Source: Bacteroidota bacterium (GTDB taxonomy: Bacteria; Bacteroidota; Ignavibacteria; Ignavibacteriales; Ignavibacteriaceae). Taken from it: DNA of 37,002 bases. Shown one piece after another: positions 1-8,820 of the stretch. The position numbers were made by a program, and so were the translations under genes. Below the pieces are notes generated by a model that was not told where the DNA came from, searched no databases, and saw only the letters and a list, made by a program, of their open reading frames with translations. The stretch is taken from NCBI GenBank assembly GCA_022708025.1, contig JAKIZM010000035.1, positions 1 through 37,002 on the forward strand, written 5' to 3'. How positions within the stretch are numbered: the stretch's first letter is position 1; each line of letters begins with the position of its first letter.

Positions 1-98
1 TGTTTGACAATTATCCTTCGTCTGTTTTCATAATAAATAACTTGAACTGCTGTGGCTTTTGACGAGGTTTTTGTAGTTCTAATGTGTAGTTTACTCAT
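1..98 (-). CDS. Transposase, N-terminal end only (runs off the window)
   Basis: Reading leftward from an ATG at 98, the frame is open to the window edge and encodes about 32 residues beginning MSKLHIRTTKTSSKATAVQV, then a basic stretch ending IIVK. The RTxKT...ATAVQV pattern followed by a basic strand is the usual N-terminus of IS4/IS1634-type DDE transposases, which cut and paste their own insertion sequence. No clear ribosome site precedes the ATG, which is common for transposase genes. The right end of the element should lie between 99 and 197, because the gldC stop at 198 is intact. I could not identify terminal repeats or a target duplication from one end. The family is recognised from memory of the motif only. 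Confidence 0.65.
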   Translation of the reverse strand, partial: MSKLHIRTTKTSSKATAVQVIYYENRRRIIVK

Positions 99-197
99 AT
101 TGACCAGATTAGTGCGACTAACAGTTTTAAAAGTAACGTTTTTAAGCCATAATCAAAACTTTTTTGCCTCTTTTTTTAATTGTCACAAGTCAGGAGC

Positions 198-536
198 TTA
201 TTTTTTCTCAAACAATTTTACTTTATCGGCAAACTCGCTTGCAAAATCATCAAACATTTTTGCTGTCTCATTATCACTTGTTGATTTTCTGTAAGTCTCG
301 CCAAGCTTAAGCATCATCTGATAAAAATGCATATTCATTTCATTAACCAGCATATCTTTTGTCCAAAGATCAATTCCGAGCGTAAGACTATCATCTTTAT
401 CCCATAAAGCAAGCATCATTGTTTTTGCTTCCTTCATTCCTTCAAACTCAGCATCATCAGCCTGCCATAAAATTTTTTCGGGCATTTTCTTCTCATCAAG
501 TTCAACTACAAATTTTATTTCTGATTTTCTTGTCAT
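198..536 (-). CDS. gldC: Gliding motility protein GldC
   Basis: This 112-residue protein has the length and pattern of GldC: an N-terminal SEIKFVVELDEKKMPEKI strand region, a central WDKDDSLTLGIDLWTKDM block and a helical tail. GldC is a small protein without a signal peptide, linked to the Bacteroidetes gliding/T9SS machinery but also widespread in non-gliding members of the phylum; its biochemical role is not established. The start ATG at 536 follows an AGGAAAG site. It is a single gene, lying between a transposase end downstream and a divergent beta-barrel gene. Its presence fits the five T9SS cargo genes in this window but does not prove gliding. Confidence 0.85.
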   Translation of the reverse strand: MTRKSEIKFVVELDEKKMPEKILWQADDAEFEGMKEAKTMMLALWDKDDSLTLGIDLWTKDMLVNEMNMHFYQMMLKLGETYRKSTSDNETAKMFDDFASEFADKVKLFEKK

Positions 537-639
537 TATTCTTTCCTGATTTAGTTAATAATAAAACTCTCTTTTATTTCTTTCATCCTTTTGTTTTCTG
601 TTTTATGAAACTATTTTAGAACCATTAAAAATTAAAGGA

Positions 640-1182
640 ATGTTTTTGAAACTAAAAATCTTTTTCACAGCAATAATAATGTTTTCTTCTTCCCTTTTCT
701 CACAAACTGATTTCAGTATTGGCGGATTTGCCGGAGGCGGTTCATTTAAAGGTAATTCAACATCTGTTGGCGGTTTTACAACCAGTCTTTTTGCAGAAGT
801 AAACCTTCCGCTTTTTCAGGAAGTGTTTCCACGATTAAGTTTTATCTTTGTAAAAGATTTTAATGCTTTGTTACCAAACACTAACCAGCCATACAATCCT
901 TATTTATTAGGTGCTTCATTTAAAGGTGTTACTACTCAGTATTTTGATAATAAAATTTTTCTTGAAGAAGGTGTGGGACTTTTAGCTCTTAATGACAGAA
1001 CTTTTAGCGATACTGATATTTGGGATTACGGAATTGTTCTTTCTATTTCAGTTGGATATGATATCAGAAATTTTGATTTGAAAGGATTTAAAATCAGTGT
1101 TGGTGCAGAATATGGTTTAACTTTTTTTCAAACACTCCCGCAATATTCATCTGTTCATTTGCTGATTCATTACACGATTTAG
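640..1182 (+). CDS. Secreted outer-membrane beta-barrel protein, unrecognised
   Basis: This 180-residue protein has an N-terminal signal peptide (hydrophobic FFTAIIMFSSSLF, then SQ as the likely cleavage site) followed by alternating amphipathic strands rich in Gly, Phe and Tyr. It ends HLLIHYTI, consistent with a small beta-barrel. I recognise no specific family. The ATG at 640 sits directly against the AAAGGA sequence, so initiation may instead use the TTG at 646, giving an MKLKIFF start with normal spacing. It is transcribed away from gldC and converges with the membrane-protein gene ending at 1233, with only 50 bp between them and no obvious hairpin terminator. Confidence 0.6.
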   Translation: MFLKLKIFFTAIIMFSSSLFSQTDFSIGGFAGGGSFKGNSTSVGGFTTSLFAEVNLPLFQEVFPRLSFIFVKDFNALLPNTNQPYNPYLLGASFKGVTTQYFDNKIFLEEGVGLLALNDRTFSDTDIWDYGIVLSISVGYDIRNFDLKGFKISVGAEYGLTFFQTLPQYSSVHLLIHYTI

Positions 1183-1232
1183 CTTCTGCTGCGGATTGAT
1201 TGAATACAGAAATTAACAGTCTGCTATTCTTC

Positions 1233-1952
1233 TCATTTAAAACCCGTTAAAAATTTTAAATAATTTCTATCTTCGTTAAACGGGGAATTATATAAACACA
1301 CAATTGTTAAGCAGATTGCATATACAAATGCAAACTTGCACATTATACTTTCTATTGCTGAGATAATTGAATAATTATTAAACAACATTAAGGTAAATCC
1401 CAGTAACGCCGGCAGACTAATAAAGATAACCCCAAATAATAATATTCTTGCAATTATTTTCTTCCTTTTTTCCTGAGGTTTTGAGATATATCTGATTAAT
1501 AGAACAATAGAAATCAAAATCGGCAGGTAATAAAAGAATCCATATAAATCACCAAGCGGATAATTATAAGTTGCATATAATACAGTGCAGCTTGTTACCG
1601 CAAATTCTGGAATTACAAATGTGTAGTAAATCGAAAATAATATTGCAGGAAGAAAAATCAGCCAGCTTTTCAGATTAAGCTTAAGATTGTGAGTAAGAGA
1701 AAGAGTAAGAATTAAATTTAAAGACGGAAGAAAAGAAATAATTATAAAAGCAAAATACGGAAAGAAAGAATTTTGTAACTCAATCTGACACATCAGAAAT
1801 TCCATTGCCTGATATCCGGCGAGTAAAGCTACAATAATTAAAGCTATGGTGTTTGTTTTATCTTTTTTAACAAACACCAATAAATTAAACAGCAGCAAAA
1901 ACTCAATACAAGCAAGAAGCAGAGATACTGTTCCGTTCCAGTTCATATTCAT
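1233..1952 (-). CDS. Seven-helix integral membrane protein, unrecognised
   Basis: The 239-residue product is almost entirely hydrophobic, with about seven membrane segments (beginning VSLLLACIEFLLLFNLLVFV) separated by short basic loops such as KPQEKRKK. This arrangement resembles the membrane modules that precede signalling domains in some sensor proteins, but no kinase, GGDEF or helix-turn-helix domain follows. No catalytic motif is visible. An in-frame ATG at 1946 is better spaced from the weak GAAAG sequence than the ATG at 1952. The gene lies downstream of fumC on the same strand, and the 104-bp gap is almost filled by a foldable repeat, so it may be co-transcribed with fumC. Confidence 0.55.
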   Translation of the reverse strand: MNMNWNGTVSLLLACIEFLLLFNLLVFVKKDKTNTIALIIVALLAGYQAMEFLMCQIELQNSFFPYFAFIIISFLPSLNLILTLSLTHNLKLNLKSWLIFLPAILFSIYYTFVIPEFAVTSCTVLYATYNYPLGDLYGFFYYLPILISIVLLIRYISKPQEKRKKIIARILLFGVIFISLPALLGFTLMLFNNYSIISAIESIMCKFAFVYAICLTIVCLYNSPFNEDRNYLKFLTGFK

Positions 1953-1960
1953 CTTTCACA

Positions 1961-2049
1961 TTGTCATTGCGATCCCGACTTCAGTCGGGAGAAGCAATCT
2001 CAAAACTTATTTAAAGATTGCTCCGTCGTTTCACTCCTCGCAATGACAA
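1961..2049. repeat. 89-bp palindromic repeat with nested hairpins
   Basis: The ends are perfect 12-bp inverted repeats, TTGTCATTGCGA (1961-1972) and TCGCAATGACAA (2038-2049). Inside are two further stems: TCCCGAC/GTCGGGA (1973-1979 with 1984-1990) and AGCAATCT/AGATTGCT (1993-2000 with 2015-2022). The whole could fold as a three-stem cloverleaf. It encodes nothing obvious and fills the gap between fumC and the membrane-protein gene. Sequences of the TCATTGCGA...AGCAATCT type are common as dispersed intergenic repeats in many bacteria; only one copy is seen here. Confidence 0.8.
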
Positions 2050-2056
2050 ACTCAAA

Positions 2057-3448
2057 TTACCCTTTTGGTCCGACCATATTTTCCGGTCTTACAACTTCAT
2101 CAAATTTTTCAGGAGTTAATAGACCAAGTTCAACAGCAGCTTGTTTCAATGTTGTATTTTCTTTGTGTGCTTTCTTTGCAACTTTGGCAGCGTTATCATA
2201 ACCAATATGCGGGTTCAAAGCAGTAACAAGCATTAAAGAATTTTCAAGATGTTTTTTAATATTTACAGTGTTTGCTTCAATTCCAACTACACAATGATCT
2301 GTAAAGCTTTCGCAAGCATCAGAAATTAATCTTATTGAATTGAGAACATTAAAAATTATTACCGGTTTAAAAACGTTAAGTTCAAAATGCCCTGTTGCAC
2401 CGCCAAAATTAACTGCAACATCATTTCCAAACACCTGTGCACAAACCATTGTCAAAGCTTCACTTTGTGTTGGATTTACTTTACCGGGCATAATTGAAGA
2501 ACCTGGTTCATTCTCAGGTAAATTCAATTCGCCTAATCCGCAGCGCGGACCAGATCCAAGGAATCTTATATCGTTTGCAATCTTCATCAAAGAAGCAGCA
2601 AGGGTTTTTAAAACTCCACTAAATTCAACCAATGCATCGTGTGCTGCTAATGCTTCAAACTTATTTGGTGCAGAAACAAATTTTTTACCTGTTATTTTTG
2701 CAATATGTTCAGCAGATTTTACTGCAAACTGCGGATGAGTGTTTAATCCGGTTCCAACTGCTGTTCCACCAAGAGCTAATTCATATAATCTTGGTAAGGC
2801 TGCATTAATTCTGTCTAAACCGTTTGATAGCATTTGAACATATCCGCTAAACTCCTGACCAAGTGTTAACGGAACAGCATCCATCAAATGGGTTCTGCCG
2901 ATTTTTATAATATCTTTAAATTCTTTTTCCTTTACTGCAAGTGCATCACGAAGCTTTGTAACCATCGGAATTAATCTTCTGTGAATTTCTTCAACAGCAG
3001 CTATATGCATCGCTGTTGGAAAAGTATCATTTGATGATTGAGCTTTGTTTACATCATCATTCGGATGAATTGGCTTTTTACTTCCCATTTCGCCACCGGC
3101 AATTTCAATTGCACGATTAGAAATTACTTCATTTGCATTCATATTGGTTTGTGTTCCGCTGCCGGTTTGCCAAACTACAAGTGGAAAATGTGTATCAAGT
3201 TTTCCTTCAATTACTTCATCAGCAGATTTAACAATCAGATCAGCTTTATCTGCCGGAAGAGTGCCTAGCTCTTTATTAGTTAGAGCTGCAGCTTTTTTCA
3301 GAATGCCTAGAGCACGAATAAGTTCACGCGGAAATCTGTCTCCGCCAATTTTAAAATTCATTAATGATCTGGCAGTCTGTGCGCCGTAGTATTTATCTGT
3401 GGGCACCTGAATTTCACCCATTGTGTCTTTTTCAATCCGGTAATTCAT
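2057..3448 (-). CDS. fumC: Fumarate hydratase, class II
   Basis: This 463-residue enzyme interconverts fumarate and L-malate in the citric acid cycle, in the cytoplasm, without an iron-sulfur cluster. Length and motifs match class II fumarases: [14 protein letters not shown] near residue 98, [17 protein letters not shown] near 130, [16 protein letters not shown] near 180, and the superfamily signature [11 protein letters not shown] near 315, which carries the catalytic serine loop. These are the residues that separate fumarases from aspartases and argininosuccinate lyases only in part, but the N-terminal [14 protein letters not shown] and overall spacing favour fumarase. It is read from a promoter within the long AT-rich region to its right, and a palindromic repeat follows its stop codon. 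Confidence 0.93.
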   Translation of the reverse strand: MNYRIEKDTMGEIQVPTDKYYGAQTARSLMNFKIGGDRFPRELIRALGILKKAAALTNKELGTLPADKADLIVKSADEVIEGKLDTHFPLVVWQTGSGTQTNMNANEVISNRAIEIAGGEMGSKKPIHPNDDVNKAQSSNDTFPTAMHIAAVEEIHRRLIPMVTKLRDALAVKEKEFKDIIKIGRTHLMDAVPLTLGQEFSGYVQMLSNGLDRINAALPRLYELALGGTAVGTGLNTHPQFAVKSAEHIAKITGKKFVSAPNKFEALAAHDALVEFSGVLKTLAASLMKIANDIRFLGSGPRCGLGELNLPENEPGSSIMPGKVNPTQSEALTMVCAQVFGNDVAVNFGGATGHFELNVFKPVIIFNVLNSIRLISDACESFTDHCVVGIEANTVNIKKHLENSLMLVTALNPHIGYDNAAKVAKKAHKENTTLKQAAVELGLLTPEKFDEVVRPENMVGPKG

Positions 3449-4237
3449 TTTTAATCTCCCTGCTAAAATATTTTAGAAAAAAAATTATTTATCTGTTAGT
3501 TTAAAAATACTACAATTTTGTTTCAGATATACTCTTAAAGACTTCAGGAAATTTTTAAATCGGATAAATATGTTCGTTTTTAAGTTGTGAATTTCAATCA
3601 ACTATTTCACGTGGTATATAACAATTTATCTGATCTTTACAGTGTAAAAACATAACCAGCAAAACATCCAGGGACCTCTTTAACAAACAAATCATTAAAT
3701 ATCTTTTTATAGAACTGAGATTAATAAAAAAGCAGATTGGAGATTGGATTTTTGGGATCTATGTTTTTTTAAGTTTGATAACATTCTTCTTTTTCCAATT
3801 GCTAAATAATGTCTTTGTTTGATTTGATAATTAAACGCAATTTAAATTTTAAAATTATATGGACATCTTTTGACTTAATCTTAAAATGTTAAGTAGTAAT
3901 TAAAAAATAATTCGCGTAAGAAAAATTTTTATGCCAAAGAAAATGGAAGATTTTTCATATCTATCAGTAATTTATAGAAACATATTTACCTGCGATTAAC
4001 CATTACCAATTATTAAAAATATCAGTCTAAATCTTTAGCTTACGTCTTATAAATAGAAATGTATTATTTCTCTTAACTAGTTTTGAGATGATTTTATGTG
4101 TGAATTATCAAAGTGATATAATTTTGCATAGCTTTTTATCTAAATAATGATATTTTAGTATTGAAATTCTAAAGGCACAAAAATTGAGAGGTTGTATTAA
4201 TTATTTCTACTATCTAAAAATTATTTTATAGGATGAA
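3449..4237. other. Gene-poor AT-rich intergenic region
   Basis: This 789-bp stretch lies between divergent genes (fumC leftward, the TerB-like gene rightward) and must hold both promoters. I see no convincing coding frame; the longest ATG frames are about 20 codons (for example from 3931) without ribosome sites. A short tandem AGATTGG duplication occurs near 3735. No RNA gene or large dyad was recognised. Confidence 0.5.
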
Positions 4238-4651
4238 ATGAACATACCTTTAATTGACCGAAGCAATTACCTCAAAGGCTTATTAATAACAGCCAGACTT
4301 GATAAGGAGTTAAGTTCAAAAGAAAAGGAAATGTTAAAGACCATTTCCGAAAAATTAGGATTTGCCTCCGACTTCTTTGAAGAAACAATCAAAAATTTAC
4401 TGACAAACAAATACATAGATTCTGATCCGATTGTTTTTTCTGATCAAAGTATTGCAACTTCTTTTCTAAAGGATGCAATCAGTTTAGCCTGTGTTAACAA
4501 TCTTATTACAGAAGAAGAAATAGAGTGGTTAAAAAGTGTAGCTTTTGTAAATGATTTGAACTCAGACTTTATTGAAAAACAAATTAAGCAGCAAGGAAAT
4601 ACTAAAGGATCGATTTTAAACAAAGAATTCGCTTTATTTTCAATAATCTGA
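4238..4651 (+). CDS. Small all-helical protein, possibly TerB-like
   Basis: The 137-residue product has no signal peptide or membrane segment. It is predicted mostly helical, with a pattern of hydrophobic helices separated by short acidic turns (DKELSSKEKEMLKTISEKLG; then NNLITEEEIEWLKSVA) reminiscent of the two EF-hand-like helix pairs of TerB-fold proteins. TerB-like domains occur in tellurite-resistance and stress proteins, but no tellurite genes are nearby and metal-binding acidic positions are not clearly conserved. An AGGATGAA sequence precedes the ATG. It stands alone, 124 bp before tdh, so it might share a transcript with it. Function unknown. Confidence 0.55.
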   Translation: MNIPLIDRSNYLKGLLITARLDKELSSKEKEMLKTISEKLGFASDFFEETIKNLLTNKYIDSDPIVFSDQSIATSFLKDAISLACVNNLITEEEIEWLKSVAFVNDLNSDFIEKQIKQQGNTKGSILNKEFALFSII

Positions 4652-4775
4652 TTTGCTCTCTGTAGTATAAATTTAAAATTTTCCTTTGTCGATTATTAGT
4701 CTAATCTCTAATTTTGGTTAAATATTTTTAAATAATTTAATCATTATTAAATGCCATTTCTTTAAGGACCTTACC

Positions 4776-5816
4776 ATGAAAAAAATGAAAGCTCTTGTAA
4801 AAAAATATGCAAAACCGGGTATCTGGATGGATGAAGTGCCCGTTCCGGAATATGGACCAAACGATGTGCTTATAAAAATACATAAAACTTCAATTTGCGG
4901 AACTGATATACATATTTACAATTGGGATGAGTGGGCACAAAAAACTATTCCTGTTCCAATGCACGTTGGACACGAATATGTCGGCACTGTTGAAGCATTT
5001 GGCTCAAATGTTCACGATGTAAAAGTTGGCGAACTTGTCAGCGGCGAAGGTCATATAGTTTGCGGAACCTGCAGAAACTGCCGTGAAGGAAGAGGTCATC
5101 TTTGTCCAAATACAAAAGGAGTTGGAGTTAATCGTCCGGGATGTTTTGCTGAGTATCTTGTAATACCTGTTTCAAACATCTGGCATTGCGATCCCAAAAT
5201 TCCAAAAGAGCTTTTTGCTATTTTTGATCCTCTCGGTAATGCAGTTCATACAGCATTATCATTTGATGTTCTTGGTGAAGATGTTTTAGTAACAGGTGCC
5301 GGACCAATAGGAATAATGGCAGCAGTAATTGCAAAACACTCAGGTGCAAGAAATGTTGTTATCACAGATATGAATCCTTACCGTTTAGAGCTTGCCAGAA
5401 AAATGGGAGTAACGAGAGCTATTGATGTAACGAAAGAAAAACTGCCTGATATAGTTAAAGAACTGGGTATGGTTGGTGGCTTTGATGTCGGACTTGAAAT
5501 GAGCGGAAATATCCGCGCACTTAATGATATGATCGATGTAATGTATCACGGCGGAAAAATTGCTTTACTCGGACTTCTTCCGGAACATTCAGCAATTAAT
5601 TTCAGCAAAGTAATTTTTAACGGATTAACATTGCGCGGCATTTATGGAAGAATGATGTTTGAAACCTGGTTTAAAATGCAGGCAATGGTTCAAAGCGGAT
5701 TACCAATTCAACCGATCATTACTCACAGATTTAAGGTTGATGATTACATTGAAGGATTTGAAGTAATGAAATCAGGCAACTCTGGTAAAGTTATTTTGAA
5801 TTGGCTGGAGGATTAA
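4776..5816 (+). CDS. tdh: L-threonine 3-dehydrogenase
   Basis: This 346-residue zinc-dependent medium-chain dehydrogenase oxidises L-threonine to 2-amino-3-ketobutyrate with NAD+. Cys41 in [16 protein letters not shown] and the HVGHEYVG block form the catalytic zinc site. [15 protein letters not shown] near residue 95 carries the four structural-zinc cysteines, and [10 protein letters not shown] is the Rossmann nucleotide-binding loop. The whole sequence, including the [15 protein letters not shown] segment, is typical of Tdh rather than sorbitol or alcohol dehydrogenase. The start at 4776 has an AAGGA site seven bases upstream; a second ATG at 4785 is also possible. Its pathway partner kbl lies 1.8 kb downstream on the same strand, separated by an inverted ATPase gene. 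Confidence 0.93.
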   Translation: MKKMKALVKKYAKPGIWMDEVPVPEYGPNDVLIKIHKTSICGTDIHIYNWDEWAQKTIPVPMHVGHEYVGTVEAFGSNVHDVKVGELVSGEGHIVCGTCRNCREGRGHLCPNTKGVGVNRPGCFAEYLVIPVSNIWHCDPKIPKELFAIFDPLGNAVHTALSFDVLGEDVLVTGAGPIGIMAAVIAKHSGARNVVITDMNPYRLELARKMGVTRAIDVTKEKLPDIVKELGMVGGFDVGLEMSGNIRALNDMIDVMYHGGKIALLGLLPEHSAINFSKVIFNGLTLRGIYGRMMFETWFKMQAMVQSGLPIQPIITHRFKVDDYIEGFEVMKSGNSGKVILNWLED

Positions 5817-6015
5817 AATACTTAATTTGATGAACTTGCAAGGGTTCTTAGTGTTATTTAAAATTCATAAGATTTTTCAATCTTGAATTCTAAAATAAAG
5901 CAGGGATAAAATCTTTAAATTGATTTACTAATAGTCAGAAATTTGGTTCACAACGAATAGGTTAGTTTTCTAAAATATCTTAAGATTAAATCATAATATT
6001 TTCAATCTATTACAT

Positions 6016-7146
6016 TTACTCGATGCCTAAGAATTCCCTATAACTTTCATTAGTGATAACTTCAGAATGTTTTGCGGGATAGGCATTCAAAAAAGTTAAA
6101 GGGATTTTCTTTTTTTTGTTTGTCTTATAAGAAAACTCGTAAGCGTACAAATCATTTTCTTTTCCTTCGATATAATCAATCTCTTGCTGCTGTGAAGTTC
6201 TCCAGAAAAAAGTTTTAGCATCAATGTTCAAATAAGAATTCATTTTAAGTTTTTCGGATATAAGGAAATTCTCCCACAACGCTCCTTTATCATTCCTTGA
6301 AGCAAGAGTATTAAAATTCGATATCAATGCATTCCGAATTCCGGTATCGTAAAAATAGACTTTTCGCAGTTTAGTTATCTCTGTTCTGATATTCCGACTA
6401 AATGGATGAAGCCTAAAAATAACAAAAGCCTTCTCTAAAATATCCAGATATTTAGTAACTGTGTCCTTATCAATACCAACCGTTCCTGCAAGTTCATTAT
6501 ACGAAACCTCACTTCCAATTTGTGCAGCCAAAGCAATAAGAAGCTTATCTAACACTTCGGGTTTACGAATACCCTGATAACTTAATACATCTTTAAACAG
6601 ATAGCTCTTTGTAAGATCTTTCAACAAATCTTTTTTATTATTAGGATTAAGAACAACATCAGGATACATACCGTATAATATTCGCTCTTCCAAAAGTCTA
6701 TTAGTTTCAAGCCAGCCAAATTCACTGCTCAATTCTCGCATTGAAAATGGATAGAGAGTATATTCAAATTTTCTTCCGGTTAATGGTTCGTTGATTTCGT
6801 TTGATAATTCAAATGAAGATGAGCCGGTTGCAATTACTTGAACATTCTTCAGTTCATCAACAAAAAGCTTTAAAGTGATTCCAATATTTTTAACTCTTTG
6901 TGCTTCATCAATTAACACAAGTGTTTTTTTACCAACAATATTTTTTAGCTTTGTAGAAGTTGCATCTGTTAACAATTCTCTTATATCAGGCTCATCACAG
7001 TTGAGATAAATTTCCTGCCCAGAAAAATTTTTACTAATTTCTTTTATGAGAGTAGTCTTACCAACTTGACGAGCACCGTAAATTACAATGAGCTTTCCCT
7101 TAAATAATCTTGATTCTATTGAATCTTGTATTTCTCTTTTTATCAT
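6016..7146 (-). CDS. AAA ATPase with C-terminal DUF4143 domain
   Basis: This 376-residue cytoplasmic protein has a Walker A loop (YGARQVGKTTLIKEI, residues 24-38), a Walker B strand (KKTLVLIDEAQR, near 75) and a sensor-like VIATGSSS. A DUF4143 region follows, with a helix-turn-helix-like segment (YNELAGTVGIDKDTVTKYLDIL) and the restriction-nuclease-like strands FFWRTSQQQEIDYIE. This family is abundant, patchily distributed and often horizontally moved; its function is not settled. The gene is on the opposite strand between tdh and kbl, which normally sit together, so it looks like a later arrival. Its upstream region carries a tandem 32-bp repeat that could be an operator. No strong ribosome site is visible before the ATG. 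Confidence 0.85.
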   Translation of the reverse strand: MIKREIQDSIESRLFKGKLIVIYGARQVGKTTLIKEISKNFSGQEIYLNCDEPDIRELLTDATSTKLKNIVGKKTLVLIDEAQRVKNIGITLKLFVDELKNVQVIATGSSSFELSNEINEPLTGRKFEYTLYPFSMRELSSEFGWLETNRLLEERILYGMYPDVVLNPNNKKDLLKDLTKSYLFKDVLSYQGIRKPEVLDKLLIALAAQIGSEVSYNELAGTVGIDKDTVTKYLDILEKAFVIFRLHPFSRNIRTEITKLRKVYFYDTGIRNALISNFNTLASRNDKGALWENFLISEKLKMNSYLNIDAKTFFWRTSQQQEIDYIEGKENDLYAYEFSYKTNKKKKIPLTFLNAYPAKHSEVITNESYREFLGIE

Positions 7147-7172
7147 TTAATTTCACTGATTTTCACAACAAA

Positions 7173-7260
7173 CATAAGATTTTTCGATTACGATCGCAAA
7201 TTCTCATAAGATTTTTCGATTATGATCGCAAATTCTTATGAGATTATGCGATTTTGATTG
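7173..7260. repeat. 32-bp tandem repeat, two copies plus a degenerate third
   Basis: Copies at 7173-7204 and 7205-7236 start CATAAGATTTTTCGATTA and end GATCGCAAATTCT; they differ at a single base (C/T at position 19). A third, partial copy (7237-7260) matches about 18 of 24 positions. The array starts 27 bp upstream of the start codon of the DUF4143 ATPase gene, so it overlaps the place where its promoter should be. It could be an operator array, a recombination scar or a simple slippage duplication. Confidence 0.85.
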
Positions 7261-7377
7261 TTTATCGTTATAAATTCGTCAACTGGGTAAATTGAAAAGA
7301 GGAAAAATGATTAGTAGTTTATTTTGATTTTAAGAAATTCAGTATACAAATACGATTATCATTATTTTGATTTTTTC

Positions 7378-7527
7378 TTATTCTCCAAAGAATTCAGTTA
7401 TATCAAACCAAAATTCTTTTATATCACCGTTTCGCAATCTGATTTTTAATAAATCATACTGTCTATCATCTTCATCTATCAGTAACTGATCAATCAGTTC
7501 CCACTTTTTATTTTTTCGATTATTTTT
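7378..7527 (-). pseudogene. Possible gene remnant without a start codon
   Basis: A minus-strand frame of about 49 codons is open from just after a stop at 7528-7530 to a TAA at 7378-7380. It reads KKWELIDQLLIDEDDRQYDL, then a basic strand, then FWFDITEFFGE. The composition (charged helix, then alternating strand) looks like real protein, unlike the surrounding AT-rich noise, but there is no ATG, GTG or TTG start in frame with a ribosome site. It is best read as the 3' end of a decayed gene. I do not recognise the family. Confidence 0.35.
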
Positions 7528-7617
7528 TTAATCAATTATTTTTTTCTTAATTCAATTTGTTACTCTAAATATTTATTTTACAGCTAATATTAAACTTTTA
7601 TAGAAAAAGGTATTAAA

Positions 7618-8808
7618 ATGAAAACCAAAACAAGATCACACTACAAAGAAATTTTAAACAACATTGAAAAAGAAGGACTATACAAAAAAGAAAGAATAAT
7701 CACTACACCTCAAAGTGCACATATTAAAGTAACAACCGGTCAGCAGGTGTTAAATATGTGTGCAAATAATTATTTGGGTTTAGCTGATAATAAAGAAATT
7801 ATTCAGGCAGCTAAGGACAGCCTTGATAAATGGGGATTCGGAATGTCTTCAGTAAGATTTATTTGCGGCACTCAGGAAATCCATAAAGAATTAGAAAAGA
7901 AAATCTCTGATTTTCTTGGAATGGAAGATACAATACTCTACACTTCCTGCTTCGATGCAAACGGCGGATTGTTTGAAACTTTACTTAGCGAAGATGATGC
8001 AATTGTAAGCGATGAATTAAATCATGCAAGCATTATAGACGGAATAAGATTAAGCAAAGCTCAGCGTTACCGTTATAAAAATTGTGATATGAATGATCTT
8101 GAAGAAAAATTAAAGGAAGCAAAATCAAACAATGCAAAAAATATTTTGGTTGCAACTGACGGTGTTTTCTCAATGGACGGATTTGTTGCTCCGTTAAAAG
8201 ATATTTGTGATCTTGCAGATAAATATGATGCGATGGTAATGGTTGATGACAGTCACGCTGTTGGATTCATGGGAAAACACGGAAAAGGAACTCACGAATA
8301 TAATGATGTAATGGGAAGAGTTGATATCATCACCGGAACACTTGGTAAAGCACTTGGCGGCGCAAGCGGAGGCTACACTTCTGCAAGACAAGAAATTGTT
8401 GATCTGCTTCGTCAGCGGTCGAGACCATATTTATTTTCAAATACAGTGGCTCCGAATATTGTTGCTGCATCTTTAAAAGTTTTTGATATGTTAAGCTCAA
8501 CAACTCAGTTAAGAGATAAGCTTGAAGACAACACAAAATATTTCAGAGAAAAAATTAAAGCTGCTGGATTTAACATCAAAGAAGGCATTCATCCGATTGT
8601 TCCGATTATGCTTGGTGATGCTGTATTAGCTCAAACAATGGCTGCAAAGATGCTTGAGAAAGGTGTTTACGTAATCGGATTCTTCTTCCCTGTTGTACCA
8701 AAAGGAACTGCAAGAATAAGAGTTCAGATTTCTGCTGCTCATTCAAAACAAGATCTTGATTTTGCGGTTGAAAAATTTGCTGAAGTAAAAAAAGAAATGA
8801 ATATTTAA
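7618..8808 (+). CDS. kbl: Glycine C-acetyltransferase (2-amino-3-ketobutyrate CoA ligase)
   Basis: This 396-residue PLP enzyme cleaves 2-amino-3-ketobutyrate with CoA to glycine and acetyl-CoA, the second step of threonine breakdown after Tdh. The PLP-binding lysine is Lys244 in [14 protein letters not shown]; the [16 protein letters not shown] block near residue 208 and NYLGLADN near 52 are class II alpha-oxoamine synthase motifs. Length equals that of Kbl. The related 8-amino-7-oxononanoate and serine palmitoyl transferases are the main alternatives, but the start and the presence of tdh nearby favour Kbl. A lipoprotein gene begins 12 bp after its stop, so the two are probably co-transcribed. 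Confidence 0.92.
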   Translation: MKTKTRSHYKEILNNIEKEGLYKKERIITTPQSAHIKVTTGQQVLNMCANNYLGLADNKEIIQAAKDSLDKWGFGMSSVRFICGTQEIHKELEKKISDFLGMEDTILYTSCFDANGGLFETLLSEDDAIVSDELNHASIIDGIRLSKAQRYRYKNCDMNDLEEKLKEAKSNNAKNILVATDGVFSMDGFVAPLKDICDLADKYDAMVMVDDSHAVGFMGKHGKGTHEYNDVMGRVDIITGTLGKALGGASGGYTSARQEIVDLLRQRSRPYLFSNTVAPNIVAASLKVFDMLSSTTQLRDKLEDNTKYFREKIKAAGFNIKEGIHPIVPIMLGDAVLAQTMAAKMLEKGVYVIGFFFPVVPKGTARIRVQISAAHSKQDLDFAVEKFAEVKKEMNI

Positions 8809-8820
8809 TCGGATTGATAT

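Larger units (their letters stand above)
7147..7617. other. Intergenic region between the DUF4143 ATPase gene and kbl
   Basis: This 471-bp gap holds the divergent start regions of the ATPase gene and of kbl, the 32-bp tandem repeat array at its left end and the gene remnant near 7378-7527. The last 90 bp before kbl are very AT-rich and include the ribosome site AAAAAGG seven bases before the ATG. Confidence 0.6.

Noticed and set aside
2340..2738. 132-codon plus-strand frame opposite fumC
   Set aside because: It lies wholly antisense to a well-supported enzyme gene and has no ribosome site or recognisable motif.
3931..3999. A 22-codon ATG frame in the fumC upstream region
   Set aside because: No ribosome site, and the composition is no different from the surrounding AT-rich DNA.
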